A stretch of 64,000 nucleotides of DNA from positions 62,001 to 126,000 of the IMG/VR virus record IMGVR_UViG_3300008448_000002; one strand, given 5' to 3'. The notes under the pieces were generated by a model. The model did not search any database. It saw only the letters and a program-made list of their open reading frames with translations, and was not told the origin of the DNA. The stretch comes from a virus. Position numbers and translations under genes: made by a program. Positions 16,195 through 24,986 of this stretch are shown piece by piece (the first letter of the stretch is position 1; the number at the start of each line of letters is the position of its first letter).

Positions 16195-16530
16195 TAAGGT
16201 AGCGTGACACGGCTTGCGCCATGCCACTCACAAGTTGTAAGTTAGATTGCTTCGGCTAACGCCTCGCCCTAACTTACAACTTAATATTTTCTTTATTGAA
16301 TTAATTTAATAAGTAATTAAAATAAACATATAAAAATACTCTTAGAACAAGATTGAGTAATGGTAAAAGTAATTAACAAGTAAGAAGGAGGGCGTAAGCC
16401 AGACTGAATTACTTGTTAATTAAGAGAGGTGCGAGGTCGTAGACCGAGTAGCTCGCTAGAACAGATTAACTAAGAAATTATGAATATAACCTGAAAATCA
16501 CTTAAGGACATCTATGTCCAGATTTCAATC
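16195..16530 (+). other. Hairpin array with two perfect 14-bp inverted repeats
   Basis: AAGTTGTAAGTTAG (16232-16245) pairs perfectly with 16269-16282, enclosing GC-rich sequence with a GGC-TAAC-GCC mini-hairpin. TAATTAACAAGTAA (16370-16383) pairs perfectly with 16409-16422, enclosing GGC-GTAA-GCC, a GNRA-type tetraloop. Further small hairpins are GGC-TTGC-GCC (about 16211-16220), GGTC-GTA-GACC (about 16435-16445) and GGACA-TCTA-TGTCC (16506-16519). This may be the 3' part of the same RNA or a separate hairpin element. The stretch 15980-16190 between the two blocks is AT-rich with no gene or strong structure seen. Confidence 0.55.
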
Positions 16531-16534
16531 AAGT

Positions 16535-16542
16535 TATAAATA
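16535..16542 (+). promoter_or_regulatory. Late promoter box for the protease-domain structural gene
   Basis: A perfect TATAAATA that ends 8 nt before ATG 16551. Initiation 6-7 nt downstream of the box would give a leaderless or nearly leaderless mRNA. No ribosome binding site is visible before the ATG. Confidence 0.65.
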
Positions 16543-16550
16543 TATGTAGC

Positions 16551-19500
16551 ATGACAAATAACACATATCACCTATCTGTAAATAATTCAAATATAGCTGA
16601 AATAAATTCAGGTGGAGAAATATACGAATTAATAACAAGTAATGGATTCCAATTAAAGACATATGAACATATACCCAATGTACTATCATTTACCTCTAGT
16701 GATTCTATAAGAAAAGAAATATTCGACAAGTCATATATAAAATACAAAACAGATGAAATATTTTTTAATCTCAATTCTGTTGTACTCAAGTTTAAAAAGA
16801 AATACTCATGGGGTCTTGACAGAATTGGCAAAAGAAACCCATTATTACAAAAGAAATACTTTGGAACGGAAACGGGTAAAGGAGTAAATCTATTTGCCAT
16901 TGATTCGGGTGTGTTCCATCAACATGATTCTGTTAATAAAAAAATAAATCTCACATTCGCATATGATGCGTTTTTTGATAATAATGATGTGAATTTTATA
17001 CTTCCATTTAACAATAATTCCTACATTGATTCGCATGGTACAGAAATGGCGAGTATTATACTTGATGGCGATTTTGGTACGACATCTAATGTGAATTATA
17101 TTCCTGTTCGTATTTTTAATGATATTGGTATTGCCTCATTGTCGGATTTGTTAGATTCTTGTAACCATATTATTGATACTCATTTATCTATAAACGTATC
17201 AACTCCTTTTGGTAACTCATTATATAAACCGTCTATTGTTAATATGCCATTCAGTACAAAAAATAAGGCATTGTTACTAGATGATGTTATGTCTGCTTTA
17301 TTGGCAAATAATATTCATGTTGTTACGAGTTCTGGTAATGATAATGATGATGCTTATAATTATAGTCCTCAATCTGCTGGTGTATCAAGAAATAAAGTTT
17401 TAATCAGTGGTAACACATACAGAGTAGACACAAGTATTAATTATACAAAAAAGCCTATTGTGGTAGGGGGCTGCGATAACCCAAGTATAGAAATCATTCA
17501 AAAAGATAAAGTATGGAAAGAAGATAATTTTAATGGGTCAAATTGGGGAGAGTTTGTTGATATACTGTGTCCCGCCAAGGATATATTAGTAGGAAGTTTA
17601 TCTTTTTCTGGTTCAAATTGGAATAATTCTATAAGGAATTATTATACATATAAATCTGGTACAAGCTATAGTAGTGCCTTTTGCTGTGGTATTTTGGCAA
17701 TGTATTTACAAAAAGAAAAAAATCTCACAACAACGCAATTATACAATAAATTATTAAGACGTTCAACCATAGGAAGTTTAGAGATAGATGATTTATCTAA
17801 TTTAAGAGATAATGAACAGAATGATATATTTATTAATCCTGTTGTTGTCACACCAAACAGAATAGGGTATATTTGGTATACGCCTATTTTGATTAACTTT
17901 GATACAATTAATACAATTATAGTTGATGAAAATACAGAAAATGATATTAAAATAACAGCGATATCAACTGATAGTTTTAATGAAAAACAAAAAGTTAGCT
18001 TTTTTCTTGGAACAGTAACTTCTCCTATACCAACTTATACCGATTTAAATATAACAGCATTATTCGGCGATATTTATGAAGGTAATGATATATTTGGAAA
18101 CCTTAATATACAAAGTAATTTTGTAACTGAGGATACTGTATCTACCATTACTATTACTGTTGTTGATGGATTTTCGGATGATTATAGACACTTTCAGACT
18201 TTATCCATACCTATCAATATAAAGAATCTTTCTGTTATGCCTACATGGTTATTACCAGTAGAAAGTAATTTGGGTGATATATCACAGGATGATAATATTG
18301 ATATTGTGTTTTCTTGTAGAGATTTAACAGACGGTTCGCCTGTAACATACACTATATTACCGTCAAATGAAGTATTGCCTATTGGATTAAGGTTTCAAAA
18401 TCTAGTAGATGGAACATTCAAGATATTTGGTACTGTTGGGGCATTAGATAAAAAGTTAGAAAAATATGAGTTTTTCATTAGGGCAAAAACATCTGTTGGT
18501 AAATTTTCTGATAAATATTTTTTCTGGAATACTAATATTGTAAATATACCACAAGAGTTTGATACCTTGTGGACAGATACTCTTCCAAGTACAACTGTTA
18601 ATACTAATGTTTACTATAATTTAGGAACATATCCAAAAAACACACCTCTTGGAATAAACTTACTAATTAATTTATTGATTTATAACCCTGATAATGACCC
18701 GTTGATTATAAAATTATTTAAATCACCTGATATTACTACAAGTTTTGGAAAACTACCCCTCGGTTTAAAACTGAATACTGAAAGTAGACGAATTGAAGGC
18801 ATCCCCTCTGTTAGTATTTCTGGTGGCACATATTATTTTAAAATAACATTAGGAGATGGAGAGTTTGTTACAAATGGTTATTTTAGTATAACTATATCTA
18901 ATGATGACATAGGATTAATACAAGACCCCAGTGATATAACATGGACTACCCCCGCTGGATTCATTGGCGAAATATATGAAACGTATCCATCACACCTTAG
19001 TGTTTTGGCTAAAAATAGTGCCAATGGAAGAATACAATATATATTATCAAGTGCCAGTAACCCAATGCCGCAAGGATTAAGCATTGATGCCAATACTGGA
19101 TATATAGTTGGTAATGCTCCCTATGTTTCTGGAACGGCAACATATAGTATAACAGTATCAGCTTACAATGAGTTTGTTTCGGTTGATAGAACATTTACTT
19201 TTACTATTATATCCATATATGATACTCAAAATGTCATAAGTATTGATGTTTTATTAACGGGATTACCTACCAAAGATAGATTAAATCTTGTTAGATTACA
19301 ATCGTTTATAAACAAAAATAATATATTTAGAGAAGACGATGAAAACTTTGGTATTAAACAAGACTTGAGAATGTATCTTGTGGCAGGATTAAATTCTGTT
19401 TCAGATAGTGTAGTTTATGCCAAATTAAAAGATTATCATCAGGATTTATCGGTTAAGTTTGGAAAATTGAATTACCAATCTGTGACAGATACAGTTGGAA

Positions 19501-20375
19501 ACAATCTATATGATGTGATTTATTATGAAATATTAGATACAAGTTCTGGTGCCGCTGGCTTTGATGTACAAAATATTGAAGTTCCCTTACCCTATGCTCA
19601 AGGACTAATTAAAGGACAGTTTCCCTATAAGACATCCTCCACAACCACGCAAGATAATTTCTTCTCTAAATCTTTGAATAACTTTAGAAAAGATTTAATA
19701 AATATTGAAAACCGCTATATTAGAAAAGACGAAGTGACATTAAATACTTCTCCTAATGATGAACAAAATGGTATTGGTGTATCGGGAAATGAAGGGTATC
19801 CTTTATGGATGATTTCAAAAAATAGGAATAGTATTGATAAGTTTGTTTCTGCCATACCTATCGCATTTGTTTCATATGGCACAGCATTTGATGTAGTAAA
19901 GACGTTACAAGTAAACAAGTTGGATACTGTACTAACTGGTTTATCTTTAATGATTGATAGGTACTTAGTACAGCGATTCATTATAAGTAACACTTCTTTT
20001 GATGATACATTAATTTATCAGTATAGTAAGACGGCACTCATAACATCGTATCAAGAAGTTGCCGATATTACCGAAAGAAACAATATCGTATCTCCTTTAT
20101 TGGGTAATGTAGTAAAGGTTATAAATACAAATGAGTACTATATTTGGAACTCAACAATAGATGTACAGCCCAATGGATGGTTAGACATAACGACATTTGG
20201 TAGTTTTGATATTAGTAATATTGGAGATACCATAATAATAAACAATTTAACAACAGATGGAAATGAAACTATTTTTGACTTTGATAGTATAACAAATACA
20301 AAAACTGATTTTGATTTGGCAATAATTAAAGAAAAACGATTTATTAAGTTTCCACCGAGCGATGAAAAGAGATAA
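16551..20375 (+). CDS. Virion structural protein with N-terminal subtilisin-like (S8) protease domain and Ig-like domains
   Basis: The 1274-aa protein starts with a subtilase domain (about residues 80-405) with every catalytic residue in place: D118 in FAIDSGV, H162 in DSHGTEMAS, oxyanion N263 in SSGNDN and S372 in KSGTSYSSAF. Residues about 430-900 hold a chain of cadherin/He_PIG-like beta domains (for example LPIGLRFQN, LPLGLKLNTESRRIEGIPSV, MPQGLSIDANTGYIVGNAP). The last ~350 residues resemble C-terminal domains of marine T4-like structural proteins. There is no signal peptide, so it is likely a virion part, perhaps baseplate or fibre. The protease may mature the particle or digest surface protein. 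Confidence 0.8.
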   Translation: MTNNTYHLSVNNSNIAEINSGGEIYELITSNGFQLKTYEHIPNVLSFTSSDSIRKEIFDKSYIKYKTDEIFFNLNSVVLKFKKKYSWGLDRIGKRNPLLQKKYFGTETGKGVNLFAIDSGVFHQHDSVNKKINLTFAYDAFFDNNDVNFILPFNNNSYIDSHGTEMASIILDGDFGTTSNVNYIPVRIFNDIGIASLSDLLDSCNHIIDTHLSINVSTPFGNSLYKPSIVNMPFSTKNKALLLDDVMSALLANNIHVVTSSGNDNDDAYNYSPQSAGVSRNKVLISGNTYRVDTSINYTKKPIVVGGCDNPSIEIIQKDKVWKEDNFNGSNWGEFVDILCPAKDILVGSLSFSGSNWNNSIRNYYTYKSGTSYSSAFCCGILAMYLQKEKNLTTTQLYNKLLRRSTIGSLEIDDLSNLRDNEQNDIFINPVVVTPNRIGYIWYTPILINFDTINTIIVDENTENDIKITAISTDSFNEKQKVSFFLGTVTSPIPTYTDLNITALFGDIYEGNDIFGNLNIQSNFVTEDTVSTITITVVDGFSDDYRHFQTLSIPINIKNLSVMPTWLLPVESNLGDISQDDNIDIVFSCRDLTDGSPVTYTILPSNEVLPIGLRFQNLVDGTFKIFGTVGALDKKLEKYEFFIRAKTSVGKFSDKYFFWNTNIVNIPQEFDTLWTDTLPSTTVNTNVYYNLGTYPKNTPLGINLLINLLIYNPDNDPLIIKLFKSPDITTSFGKLPLGLKLNTESRRIEGIPSVSISGGTYYFKITLGDGEFVTNGYFSITISNDDIGLIQDPSDITWTTPAGFIGEIYETYPSHLSVLAKNSANGRIQYILSSASNPMPQGLSIDANTGYIVGNAPYVSGTATYSITVSAYNEFVSVDRTFTFTIISIYDTQNVISIDVLLTGLPTKDRLNLVRLQSFINKNNIFREDDENFGIKQDLRMYLVAGLNSVSDSVVYAKLKDYHQDLSVKFGKLNYQSVTDTVGNNLYDVIYYEILDTSSGAAGFDVQNIEVPLPYAQGLIKGQFPYKTSSTTTQDNFFSKSLNNFRKDLINIENRYIRKDEVTLNTSPNDEQNGIGVSGNEGYPLWMISKNRNSIDKFVSAIPIAFVSYGTAFDVVKTLQVNKLDTVLTGLSLMIDRYLVQRFIISNTSFDDTLIYQYSKTALITSYQEVADITERNNIVSPLLGNVVKVINTNEYYIWNSTIDVQPNGWLDITTFGSFDISNIGDTIIINNLTTDGNETIFDFDSITNTKTDFDLAIIKEKRFIKFPPSDEKR

Positions 20376-20378
20376 CAA

Positions 20379-21464
20379 ATGGCATCAACAATAACACCTG
20401 ATTCAATAGACCAGAATTTTCCTATTCCTAATGTTGACAATGATAGTCAGGGTTTTAGAACAAACTTTGCTATAACAAAACAGAGTCTTTTGACGGCAAA
20501 GCAGGAAATTAATGCCATACACGGTCAAACGATAAGTATTTCTAGTTCTACTTTAACAGGCTCTAGTACATCTTTTAATCCACAAAATCCTGTTGTACTT
20601 ACATTAGATTTAAACAATCTTTCACCATCAAGCGCAGGAGTATATACTACAAGCGGTAATAACTTATCATTGACAATTGATACCAAAGGAAGAGTTACCA
20701 ACATAACACCAACTGCTATCTCATTGCCTTTACTAAATCCAGGAACATATAATCAATCTATTGATAGTAATGGTAATTTGATTGGTACAAACATTACAGT
20801 AGATTCCTTGGGTAGAATTACTACTATAGCATCGACAACTATAGCAAACTATGGACTTATTAATAGTGCCTTGACTAAAGGAAATTTAATTGTTGGTGAT
20901 ACCTTAAATAAAAGTTCAGCGTTACCTGTTGGAAATGATGGACAAGTGTTGGTGGCAAGACCCGCCGAACCACAAGGGGTAAAATGGGAAGATGCCGTGT
21001 TATCTGGAGGCGGCTCCTCAATTGAAGAAACTGTAACCTATACTCCATCGAACGCACAAACGCTTTTTACTTTACCGTCTGATTGTCAATCTGTAGTGCG
21101 AATGTTAATAAATGGTCAAACCACAATTTCTTATACTTACAATAACACTACAAAGGTATTAACATTTGACCCAGTTGGAAATGGATTCGGTATTGAAACA
21201 ACCGATGAAGTTGTTGTTAAGTATAAAACCTCAACTTCTGGTGTAAATAATTTACTATTTACAATAGCACCAACTACAAACCAAACATTATTTCAACTTC
21301 CTTTGAACGCGAGTATTGTAGTGGGCATGTTTATAAATGGACAGGGTACTAATGATTATAGCTTTAATGCCAACTTAAAGCAAGTGACTTTGAATACATC
21401 AATTAATGGTTATACTATAGAAGCCAATGATGAAATATTATTTTTATATACTCCGACTTCATAA
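20379..21464 (+). CDS. Virion structural protein, probably baseplate or tail fibre
   Basis: It starts 3 nt after the protease-domain gene, so the two share a transcript. The N-terminus (SIDQNFPIPNVDNDSQGFRT) is typical of T4-like marine structural proteins with a coiled N-terminal anchor. The C-terminal ~150 residues hold two copies of a ~65-residue beta domain (LFTLPSDCQSVVRMLINGQT and LFQLPLNASIVVGMFINGQG, each ending in a DE-x(4-5)-Y strand). The repeat suggests a trimeric fibre or adhesin tip. Assignment beyond structural protein is inference. Confidence 0.65.
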   Translation: MASTITPDSIDQNFPIPNVDNDSQGFRTNFAITKQSLLTAKQEINAIHGQTISISSSTLTGSSTSFNPQNPVVLTLDLNNLSPSSAGVYTTSGNNLSLTIDTKGRVTNITPTAISLPLLNPGTYNQSIDSNGNLIGTNITVDSLGRITTIASTTIANYGLINSALTKGNLIVGDTLNKSSALPVGNDGQVLVARPAEPQGVKWEDAVLSGGGSSIEETVTYTPSNAQTLFTLPSDCQSVVRMLINGQTTISYTYNNTTKVLTFDPVGNGFGIETTDEVVVKYKTSTSGVNNLLFTIAPTTNQTLFQLPLNASIVVGMFINGQGTNDYSFNANLKQVTLNTSINGYTIEANDEILFLYTPTS

Positions 21465-21470
21465 ATTATA

Positions 21471-21499
21471 TTGTCTAATTTAATAAAATATGCTATTAT
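21471..21499 (+). promoter_or_regulatory. Sigma70-like promoter for the MazG-like gene
   Basis: TTGTCT (21471-21476), a 17-nt spacer and extended -10 TGCTATTAT (hexamer 21494-21499). A small dyad CTATTA/TAATAG overlaps the -10 and may be an operator. AAAGGA precedes the ATG at 21524. Confidence 0.55.
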
Positions 21500-21523
21500 T
21501 AATTTAATAGTAAAGGATATAAT

Positions 21524-21913
21524 ATGACTACATTAAACGAACAATACTCGACTTTTGTTGGTGGATTATTAAGTAAACCAACCACCAATGATAATGCTTT
21601 TTTAGAAAGTTTGGTATCCCTACAAAAAGATGTAAATATTTCAACATTGTTAGCTGGTTCACTGGGATTACTTGGTGAATCCGCTGAAGTTAGTGAATTA
21701 GTTAAGAAAATGGTTTTTCAAGGTAAACCATTTACACAAGATATTAAAGAAAAACTTGTAATGGAACTTGGCGATGTTGCTTTTTATCTAATGACTGCCT
21801 GTTTGGCACTCAATGTTAGTATTGATGATATTATTCTTAATAATATAGAAAAGTTAAAAACTCGCTATCCAAATGGGTTTACTGTTCAGCATTCAGAGAA
21901 TAGAATTGTATAA
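21524..21913 (+). CDS. MazG-like nucleotide pyrophosphohydrolase
   Basis: All-alpha NTP pyrophosphatase pattern: GLLGESAEVSELVKK (residues ~45-59) and MELGDVAFYLMTACLAL (~80-96) supply the E-x-x-E and E-x-x-D metal-binding residues, followed by the usual NIEKLKTRYPNGF end. Phage MazG proteins hydrolyse (d)NTPs and may lower host alarmone or adjust nucleotide pools. 129 aa is normal for the short phage form. It is the first gene of a tightly packed run that leads to the clamp loader; the next ATG overlaps its stop. Confidence 0.8.
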   Translation: MTTLNEQYSTFVGGLLSKPTTNDNAFLESLVSLQKDVNISTLLAGSLGLLGESAEVSELVKKMVFQGKPFTQDIKEKLVMELGDVAFYLMTACLALNVSIDDIILNNIEKLKTRYPNGFTVQHSENRIV

Positions 21914-22161
21914 TGGAATACGACTTTAAAAACCTAAAAGATGAAGAAATATATACAAAAATTGCCGAATTGAATAAAAGAATAGCTTTTTATTCAAACA
22001 TGGGAAATGTTGATGTTTTAAATCAATTAAGAAATTATTTAGAAATATTAAGAAATGAACTCTCAGAACGTATTTTAACTAATACAACGGATAAGAGAAC
22101 AAAAAGAGTATTCAAACGTCCTTTAATGGCAAAAAGAAGATTGAAAAGTAATGATGAATAG
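21913..22161 (+). CDS. Hypothetical protein, 82 aa
   Basis: It overlaps the MazG stop by one base (TAATG). The product is highly helical and charged (KDEEIYTKIAELNKRIAFY) and has a basic C-terminus (RTKRVFKRPLMAKRRLK), suggesting nucleic-acid or protein binding. The next gene overlaps its end by 11 nt. No family recognised. Confidence 0.65.
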   Translation: MEYDFKNLKDEEIYTKIAELNKRIAFYSNMGNVDVLNQLRNYLEILRNELSERILTNTTDKRTKRVFKRPLMAKRRLKSNDE

Positions 22162-22822
22162 TTTTTCGTTTAGTTATAAAAATACTTTAAAAATAGTAAG
22201 AATTTTAGATTCTACTTTTATGCCTGAGTTTTTAACATTTGAGATTGGCTTTACTCAAGTTGAAAAAATTGAAGAGGAGAACATAGAAGAAATATGTCAA
22301 AATACGTTTATTAAGATTGATTTTTTTATTAAAACGGTCTTAGATAATGCCATTTTTGTTGAACATATTGACCCACTATGTGAAGAACTACTTATGGCGG
22401 ATAACGAAACAACGACAGTAGATAATACAATAGTATTATGCCCATCTCCCCCAACAGACACTATTATAGCATTGTTGTTACTGTCAAAGTTGAAAACTAT
22501 CTCAAATGCGGTTTTTGATGTTAAAAATATAAAACTTGGGAAATTAGTAGAAAATCACATGACGGTAGAGTATGATGGCAATCCTGCTACCATACTACCA
22601 ACTAAAGACCAATGGGTATCAAACGAAGGGTTTTCTTTTGATAAATCATGGTGGGAGAGAGACGATATTAGTACATTTGATGCCGTATTTGAAACAGCAG
22701 AGGAATTAGAAACGATGAAAGAAACGGTTTCATATGATAATTTCTTTGGTTCTACGGTAACACAAGAAAAAAATAATGTTATTAGACCGCAATTCACTGT
22801 TATAACCAATGATAAACTATAA
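22151..22822 (+). CDS. Hypothetical protein, 223 aa
   Basis: It starts inside the previous gene, with two alternative ATGs in tandem at 22151 and 22154. The protein is acidic with hydrophobic strands; a central part (VLCPSPPTDTIIALLLLSKL) could bind a ligand but is not a motif I know. The end contains a DDISTFDAVFETAEELE acidic stretch. It overlaps the DnaE-like gene by 14 nt, so it likely acts with the replication or repair genes downstream. Function unknown. Confidence 0.65.
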   Translation: MMNSFSFSYKNTLKIVRILDSTFMPEFLTFEIGFTQVEKIEEENIEEICQNTFIKIDFFIKTVLDNAIFVEHIDPLCEELLMADNETTTVDNTIVLCPSPPTDTIIALLLLSKLKTISNAVFDVKNIKLGKLVENHMTVEYDGNPATILPTKDQWVSNEGFSFDKSWWERDDISTFDAVFETAEELETMKETVSYDNFFGSTVTQEKNNVIRPQFTVITNDKL

Positions 22823-23360
22823 AATAGTAAATGAATATAATTTAATTGATGTTGATGAGAAATATGCCATTGATATTCTTTTAAAGGATGATGACTTACT
22901 AGATAGTGTATATTTAAATAAAGACTTGATAGAACAATATAATAATAGTTGTGACACAACATATCAAGATAAAACTCATTTTATGTCTCCATCGACTATC
23001 ATGAACATGTACACTAAAGAAGAATATTTTGATAAGTGTATTAATAACTGGTTTATACCAACCAAATATAAGAATATTAATTTAAAGTCTTATTTTTATT
23101 CTAAAATAGAAACCATTATAGAAAAGAATAGAGTTGATTTAGAATTAAGTTTAATTAAAAAACATAAGTTAGAAGACATGATACGCTCATTAATATATCT
23201 GGTGGATATATTAGCTATAAATAATATTCTATGGGGAGTGGGCAGAGGAAGTTCTGTATCGCTTTATATTTTATATTTAATTGATTTACATGCTATAGAT
23301 AGTATTAAATATGAAATAGACCCATATGAGTTTTTTAAACAAGAAAAGGAAATAAACTAA
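22809..23360 (+). CDS. Short DNA polymerase III alpha (DnaE)-like fragment protein
   Basis: The 183-aa product ends with WGVGRGSSVSLYILYLIDLH followed by AIDSIKYEIDPYEFF. This matches the GRGS..S..AYLLGITDIDP..Y...FERF segment that enters the palm of bacterial DnaE. The preceding helix (LEDMIRSLIYLVDILAIN) also fits the DnaE layout. Catalytic aspartates of the polymerase lie beyond this segment and are absent, so it cannot be a polymerase. It may have been retained for binding clamp or DNA. It lies in the same run as the clamp loader. Confidence 0.6.
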   Translation: MINYKIVNEYNLIDVDEKYAIDILLKDDDLLDSVYLNKDLIEQYNNSCDTTYQDKTHFMSPSTIMNMYTKEEYFDKCINNWFIPTKYKNINLKSYFYSKIETIIEKNRVDLELSLIKKHKLEDMIRSLIYLVDILAINNILWGVGRGSSVSLYILYLIDLHAIDSIKYEIDPYEFFKQEKEIN

Positions 23361-23710
23361 TGTCAGGAAGAAAACAACATTTTACTAATTCGGGAAAACC
23401 ATTTGATATGATGACGCTTGCCGCAAAGCATGAGCATGATATTGCCTTAGGTAATTCAAAAATGAATACAAGAGGTGATATCATCGGAAAAAATGGCGAG
23501 ATTGAAGTAAAAAGAGAAAAAATTATAGACGAGTATTACAAAAGTAGTAATGCCCCTATAAAAAATGTAAGTATTAAAGATACTTTTAATAATACTTCTT
23601 TTGAAACTCCATCACAGGCAATGGCAAGAATTGCCAAACACGAGCAAGAGTTGAAGGACAATACTCCAAAAGAAAAAGAAACAACAAGAAAATTAGTAGA
23701 CAAGGAATAA
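23360..23710 (+). CDS. Hypothetical conserved phage protein, 116 aa
   Basis: It overlaps the previous stop by one base. Basic and polar: starts MSGRKQHFTNSGKPFDMMTL, contains SKMNTRGDIIGKNGEIEVKR, and ends with a charged helix. The pattern looks like a disordered nucleic-acid-associated protein. Proteins with this N-terminus seem familiar from T4-like marine phages, but I cannot name a function. Confidence 0.65.
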   Translation: MSGRKQHFTNSGKPFDMMTLAAKHEHDIALGNSKMNTRGDIIGKNGEIEVKREKIIDEYYKSSNAPIKNVSIKDTFNNTSFETPSQAMARIAKHEQELKDNTPKEKETTRKLVDKE

Positions 23711-23714
23711 AACA

Positions 23715-24050
23715 ATGATTTCGTATCAGGCAGTGGAGGGCGAAATAATACCCTTATCAAATGATATTTTAGTAGTAGAGATGGAAACGACAGGTGAAAG
23801 AAAGACCGCATCTGGTATCCTATTAATTGATAATAACGGAAAACAATCAGGAATTAGACCACGATGGGCGAAAGTTTATAAAATCGGTAAAAATGTTGAT
23901 TATGTAAAAGAAGGCGAATGGATTTATATTGAACATGGGAGGTGGACTTATCAATATAAATTATTGACAAAAGACGGGGAAAAGAGTATACAGAAGGTAG
24001 ATACTAACTGTATACTCATGGTTAGTGAGGAAAAACCAGAAAGTCTTTAA
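23715..24050 (+). CDS. 31: GroES-like co-chaperonin, T4 gp31-like
   Basis: At 111 aa it has the GroES/gp31 size. IIPLSNDILVVEMETTGERK followed by TASGILLIDNN is the barrel start with the mobile loop, and the later WIYIEHGRWTYQYKL is the barrel strand and roof region. T4 gp31 replaces GroES on host GroEL so that the major capsid protein folds in the enlarged cage; the same job is likely here, given the gp23-type capsid protein at 54907. The stop is followed directly by the clamp loader ATG. Confidence 0.8.
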   Translation: MISYQAVEGEIIPLSNDILVVEMETTGERKTASGILLIDNNGKQSGIRPRWAKVYKIGKNVDYVKEGEWIYIEHGRWTYQYKLLTKDGEKSIQKVDTNCILMVSEEKPESL

Positions 24051-24986
24051 ATGTTTAATGCCGATTTATTAATCGAAAAATATAGACCTAGAACTATTGA
24101 TGATTATGTTTTTACAGATGAAAATGTTAAAAATAAGATATTGAGTTTTATAGAAAATAAAGACGGTATGACCATTCCAATCCCGCATCTTCTCCTCAGT
24201 GGAAAACAAGGGTCTGGTAAAACGAGTCTCGCCCTGCTCCTTGTTAAACTTGTAGGTGTTATTGACTACGATGTATTGTTTATCAATGGCAGTAAAGAAA
24301 ATAGTGTTGAGACCGTTAGGGAGAAAATATCTAATTTTTGTACAACAATGCCGTTGGGTAATTTTAAGGTTGTCATTATAGATGAAAGTGATTATTTATC
24401 TATTAATAGTCAAGCAATCCTACGAGGAGAAATTGAAAGATATAGTAACTCAGTTAGATTTATATTAACATGTAATTATAGAAATAAAATTCTTCCAGCT
24501 ATACTTTCTAGACTACAGAAGTTTCATTTCAATTCTTTGGACATGGATACATATGTTAATAGAATAGTTAAAATATTGGATACCGAGGGAATTACTTATA
24601 AAGAAGAAGATATTATTGAAATTATTAATATTTCCTATCCAGATTTGCGAACAACAATAGGTCTAATCGACCAACAGGTTATTGATAAGAAATTAATCCC
24701 CGTTACTGATAAAGATTTTTCTGTTGATGAAAAGTACTCTTCGTTTGTTAAAATGTTTAAAAGCGGCGATTTAAATAAAGCAAGAAAGTTTTTAGTTGAA
24801 TCACTTTCGAGTGACGAATATATTGATACTTTTAGATATTTTTATGAAAATATAGAAATGTTTTCGGATGATGAAGAGAAAATAATGCGAAACATCATTA
24901 TTATTGCCAAGTACTTAAAGAATCATACGTTGGTTGCCGACCCAGAAATTAATTTATCAGCCTGTATATTGGAATTATTAAAATGA
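24051..24986 (+). CDS. 44: Sliding-clamp loader large subunit, T4 gp44-like
   Basis: AAA+ ATPase of the replication factor C family, 311 aa. Walker A is GKQGSGKTS (residues ~51-59), Walker B is VVIIDESDYLS (~109-119), sensor 1 is ILTCNYRNKI and the arginine finger is in SRLQKF. The N-terminus LIEKYRPRTIDDYVF is the classical RFC box. It would load the phage clamp at primer ends. The small partner gp62 and the clamp gp45 are not in this window. The start follows the gp31-like stop without spacing, and the stop overlaps the next gene by 4 nt. Confidence 0.9.
   Translation: MFNADLLIEKYRPRTIDDYVFTDENVKNKILSFIENKDGMTIPIPHLLLSGKQGSGKTSLALLLVKLVGVIDYDVLFINGSKENSVETVREKISNFCTTMPLGNFKVVIIDESDYLSINSQAILRGEIERYSNSVRFILTCNYRNKILPAILSRLQKFHFNSLDMDTYVNRIVKILDTEGITYKEEDIIEIINISYPDLRTTIGLIDQQVIDKKLIPVTDKDFSVDEKYSSFVKMFKSGDLNKARKFLVESLSSDEYIDTFRYFYENIEMFSDDEEKIMRNIIIIAKYLKNHTLVADPEINLSACILELLK

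Noticed and set aside
15190-16530. Group I or group II intron, RNase P or tmRNA in the gene-free region
   Set aside because: No group II domain V, no recognisable group I core, no split exon on either side, and no tRNA-like ends or tag frame were found.
16551-20375. Secreted bacterial subtilisin acquired as cargo
   Set aside because: No signal peptide or propeptide, and the C-terminal part matches phage structural proteins, so a virion protein is more likely.
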